Shown here: piece after piece, positions 6,177 to 8,122 of the stretch
Layout: each line of letters starts with the position of its first letter
How positions within the stretch are numbered: position 1 is the stretch's first letter
Source of the DNA: Methanobrevibacter sp.
GTDB taxonomy: Archaea > Methanobacteriota > Methanobacteria > Methanobacteriales > Methanobacteriaceae
Direction of reading: 5' to 3'
NCBI GenBank assembly: GCA_021442885.1
Contig: JABUVA010000017.1
Coordinates: 35,162-43,283 of the forward strand
Length of the DNA: 8,122 nt
Made by a program: the position numbers and the translations under genes
Notes under the pieces: generated by a model
What the model was told of the DNA's origin: nothing
Seen by the model: the letters and a program-made list of their open reading frames with translations, nothing else
The model's database searches: none

Positions 6177-7452
6177 ATTCCTCATTTTTATCTTGAATTA
6201 TATGATTTTGTTTAACTAATACACGAGTATTAGAAGGGACGTCCTCATATATTAAAACTCCAGAACCAATAGTAGAATTAATACCAATCTTCACACCAGG
6301 AGATAAACTAGAATTAATTCCAGTTTTAACAGAATCACCAATAATAGCTCCAAGTTTACGCCTACCACTATCTATTCTTTCTCCTTTAACATTAGTTTTA
6401 ACATTAGCATTATCAAAACGTAAATTTGCAATATTAGTACCTGCTGCAATATTACAATTATGGCCAATTATAGAATCACCAACATAACTTAAATGATTTA
6501 CATTAGTATTATCCATAATAATTGAATTTTTAATTTCAACTGCATTTCCTACATGAACATTATCAGCAAGATATGTATTACCTCTAATATAACAATTAGG
6601 ACCTACATCTACATTTTTACCAATGTAAACATTTCCTTCAATGTATACACCTGATCTAATAATACTTCCTTCATCTAAGAATACATGGCCATTAATAGAT
6701 GCTCCTTTCTCAACTTTGCCTTTAATAGTAGTTTTAATCTTAGAAATCATATCTTCATTAATTTCAAGTAATTCCCATGGCCTTCCAACATCAATCCAAC
6801 TATTATCAGTTGTAAGCCCAATAACATTTTTACCCTCATCAACTTGCATTAAAACAGAATCTGTTATCTCATATTCTCCCCTTTCAGAAACCTCTGTTTC
6901 TGCAATTTTAGAGAAAATATCCTGATTAAACACGTAAATTCCTGCATTAATCAAATTACTTGGAGCTTCTTCAGGTTTTGGCTTTTCAACAATGTTTTTA
7001 ATATTTTTGCCATCTATTTCAACAACTCCAAAAGAAGAAGGATTATCAACTTCAGTTAATAACATTAAAGTATCTGGTTTTTCAGCTTCAAATTCATTAA
7101 TTATTTCCTTTAACACATCTCTACGTAAAATAACATCTCCATTTAAAACCATAATACTTTCATTAATGAAGTCTTTAGCATAACTTATAGCATTAGCAGT
7201 TCCTATGAAGTCCTCTTGTGTTTTATAAGAAATATTAACACCAAATTTAGAACCATCACCGAAGTATTCCTTAACAATATCTTCATGATAATTAACAATA
7301 AGTAAAATATCAGTTATTCCACTTTCTTTTAGAGCTTCTATATTATATTGAATAATAGGCTTTCCAGCTACTGGTAACATTGTTTTAGGCCTAGTAAGAG
7401 TTAATGGTCTCATTCTAGAACCTTCACCAGCACTTAAAATTACAGCTTTCAT
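6175..7452 (-). CDS. glmU: Bifunctional UDP-N-acetylglucosamine pyrophosphorylase / glucosamine-1-phosphate N-acetyltransferase
   Basis: A 425-residue, two-domain cytoplasmic enzyme making UDP-GlcNAc from GlcN-1-P, acetyl-CoA and UTP. Residues 1-240 are a nucleotidyltransferase Rossmann-like domain: LSAGEGSRMRPLT (6-18) with Arg13, RPKTMLPVAGKP (21-32) with Lys23, NGD (104-106) holding the metal aspartate, EKP (156-158) and WIDVGRPWE (219-227). Residues 245-410 are a left-handed beta-helix of hexapeptide repeats. Within it NHLSYVGDSIIG (319-330) matches the E. coli GlmU segment HLTYLGD around catalytic His363, so His320 is the likely acetyltransferase base and Lys309 sits where a sugar-binding lysine is expected. 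Both activities therefore look intact. It follows glmM by 34 bases, the same pairing known from Methanococcales (MJ1100/MJ1101), and has a strong GAGGT ribosome site. UDP-GlcNAc feeds pseudomurein and glycan synthesis. A role with another sugar nucleotide (for example glucose-1-P with dTTP, as some archaeal homologues accept) is possible as a side activity. Confidence 0.92.
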   Translation of the reverse strand: MKAVILSAGEGSRMRPLTLTRPKTMLPVAGKPIIQYNIEALKESGITDILLIVNYHEDIVKEYFGDGSKFGVNISYKTQEDFIGTANAISYAKDFINESIMVLNGDVILRRDVLKEIINEFEAEKPDTLMLLTEVDNPSSFGVVEIDGKNIKNIVEKPKPEEAPSNLINAGIYVFNQDIFSKIAETEVSERGEYEITDSVLMQVDEGKNVIGLTTDNSWIDVGRPWELLEINEDMISKIKTTIKGKVEKGASINGHVFLDEGSIIRSGVYIEGNVYIGKNVDVGPNCYIRGNTYLADNVHVGNAVEIKNSIIMDNTNVNHLSYVGDSIIGHNCNIAAGTNIANLRFDNANVKTNVKGERIDSGRRKLGAIIGDSVKTGINSSLSPGVKIGINSTIGSGVLIYEDVPSNTRVLVKQNHIIQDKNEE

Positions 7453-7459
7453 ATATAAA

Positions 7460-7465
7460 ACCTCA
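7460..7465 (-). promoter_or_regulatory. Shine-Dalgarno site of glmU
   Basis: TGAGGT on the - strand ends seven bases before the ATG at 7452. It is the strongest ribosome site in the - strand gene run and fixes the glmU start, which also begins exactly at the family's first beta-strand (MKAVILSAG). Confidence 0.7.
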
Positions 7466-7470
7466 TTTAA

Positions 7471-7484
7471 ATATTATATAATAT
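7471..7484. promoter_or_regulatory. Perfect 14-base A+T palindrome in the glmM-glmU gap
   Basis: ATATTATATAATAT is identical to its own reverse complement and sits in the only sizeable gap (34 bases) of the - strand gene run. It contains TTATATAA, a very good archaeal TATA-box match. However, a TATA box here would place the transcript start about at the glmU ATG, which conflicts with the ribosome site at 7460-7465. It could equally be a factor-binding site or an incidental A+T palindrome. I see it but cannot assign a role. Confidence 0.3.
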
Positions 7485-7486
7485 CT

Positions 7487-8122
7487 TTATAAGTTTTCAT
7501 TAATAATTCTTAAACATTCACCACAAATAAAATTAGCTCTTTCAACATCTTTTGATTCTAAAGTAACACGAACATAATTTTCAGTACCAGAAGGTCTTAC
7601 TAAAACCCAGCTACCATCTTCAAAAGTTAATCTAATGCCATCAATATTGTTAATTTCCTTAATATCATCAAAAGTATCAACTAACAATTCTTCCATATTT
7701 TCCATAATAGCTATTTTATCTTCTTTAGAACATGTAACTTTTTCACGCATATTAAAATAAGATGGAATCTTTTCTAAAAGTTTAGATAGTTTACCTTCTT
7801 TGGAAACAAGTTCAGCCATTCTTAATCCAGAAAGAATACCATCAGGACACATACAGAAGTCAGGATGAATCCATGTTCCAGATGGTTCTCCACCAAATGT
7901 AGCATTCTCTTCGATTATTAATTCAGCTACATTAACATCCCCTACTTTTGTTCTTAAAACACTACCGTTAACTTCTTCCATTGCTTCATCCATACATATT
8001 CCTGCATCAACAGTTGTTACAACAACATCTCCAAATTGTTTTGAAATAAGAGCTAGTAAGCTATCAAAAGGTGAGATATTTCCTTTCTCATCAATTGTAA
8101 TCATCCTATCTGCATCACCATC
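7487..8122 (-). CDS. glmM: Phosphoglucosamine mutase, C-terminal part (cut by the window edge)
   Basis: The C-terminal 211 residues of an alpha-D-phosphohexomutase that interconverts GlcN-6-P and GlcN-1-P. The frame stays open to the last base: the six codons ahead of the Met at 8104 spell DGDADR, the Mg-binding loop. That Met is therefore internal, and the N-terminal half with the phosphoserine loop lies beyond 8122. Counting from the window edge, the sugar loop GEPSGT is at 78-83 and is followed by WIHPDF and a PDGILSGLRM stretch typical of the archaeal GlmM group. The phosphate-binding RPSGTEN is at 176-182. The C-terminus ends normally at a TAA. The direct downstream neighbour is glmU, which supplies the next two steps to UDP-GlcNAc, so phosphoglucosamine mutase is the best reading. 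It is clearly diverged from the + strand mutase in this window, so the two are old paralogues and not a recent duplication. Confidence 0.9.
   Translation of the reverse strand, partial: DGDADRMITIDEKGNISPFDSLLALISKQFGDVVVTTVDAGICMDEAMEEVNGSVLRTKVGDVNVAELIIEENATFGGEPSGTWIHPDFCMCPDGILSGLRMAELVSKEGKLSKLLEKIPSYFNMREKVTCSKEDKIAIMENMEELLVDTFDDIKEINNIDGIRLTFEDGSWVLVRPSGTENYVRVTLESKDVERANFICGECLRIINENL

Noticed and set aside
6175..6660. Repetitive look of the DNA across the glmU C-terminus and the following gene (many ATTA/AACATTA-like words), as if a DNA repeat array
   Set aside because: The periodicity is explained by the protein hexapeptide repeats (Ile/Val/Asn/Gly turns) of left-handed beta-helices and not by a nucleotide-level repeat.
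6641..7183. Two + strand open frames (94 and 63 codons) inside glmU
   Set aside because: They are antisense to conserved glmU domains, have no family resemblance, and the apparent hydrophobic runs come from complementing Glu/Asp/Lys/Asn codons.

Overview
The window is A+T-rich and almost entirely coding; its seven gaps add up to only about 190 bases. It looks like chromosome from a methanogenic archaeon of the order Methanobacteriales (Methanobrevibacter or Methanosphaera type). The evidence is the archaeal-type GlmM/GlmU pair encoded side by side, the NrdG2-type radical SAM activase, the preference for AGA (arginine) and ATA (isoleucine) codons, the GAGG/GGAG ribosome-binding sites, and the lack of bacterial promoter patterns. 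The genus is an inference, since no rRNA or tRNA gene is present. I see no mobile element, CRISPR array or tRNA.

Left part, + strand (1-2649): a CPA1/NhaP-type cation:proton antiporter begins exactly at the window edge and probably lacks its first membrane helix here. After a 63-base gap comes a complete alpha-D-phosphohexomutase (phosphomannomutase/phosphoglucomutase/phosphoglucosamine mutase family). A 64-base convergent gap (2650-2713) follows and contains a 26-base near-perfect palindrome, a possible shared terminator.

Right part, - strand (8122 down to 2714): six genes run in one direction with gaps of 34, 12, 3, 2 and 15 bases, so they are probably one transcription unit. In transcription order they are: glmM (cut by the right edge inside its DGDADR metal loop), a bifunctional glmU, a gamma-carbonic-anhydrase-like hexapeptide protein, hisC, an NrdG2-type radical SAM activase, and an ASCH-TPR fusion protein. 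The promoter probably lies beyond position 8122.

How they fit together: GlmM and GlmU cover GlcN-6-P to GlcN-1-P to GlcNAc-1-P to UDP-GlcNAc. This is the precursor of pseudomurein and glycans in this order. The + strand phosphohexomutase is a second hexose-phosphate mutase that probably feeds mannose or glucose nucleotides. HisC and NrdG are housekeeping functions (histidine synthesis, anaerobic deoxyribonucleotide supply) with no obvious pathway link to the sugar genes.

The least conventional item is the last gene. It has an N-terminal ASCH domain carrying a GKKTITIR motif, with a Lys/Thr/Glu set matching the one I recall for the small N4-acetylcytidine amidohydrolase YqfB, fused to about seven TPR repeats.
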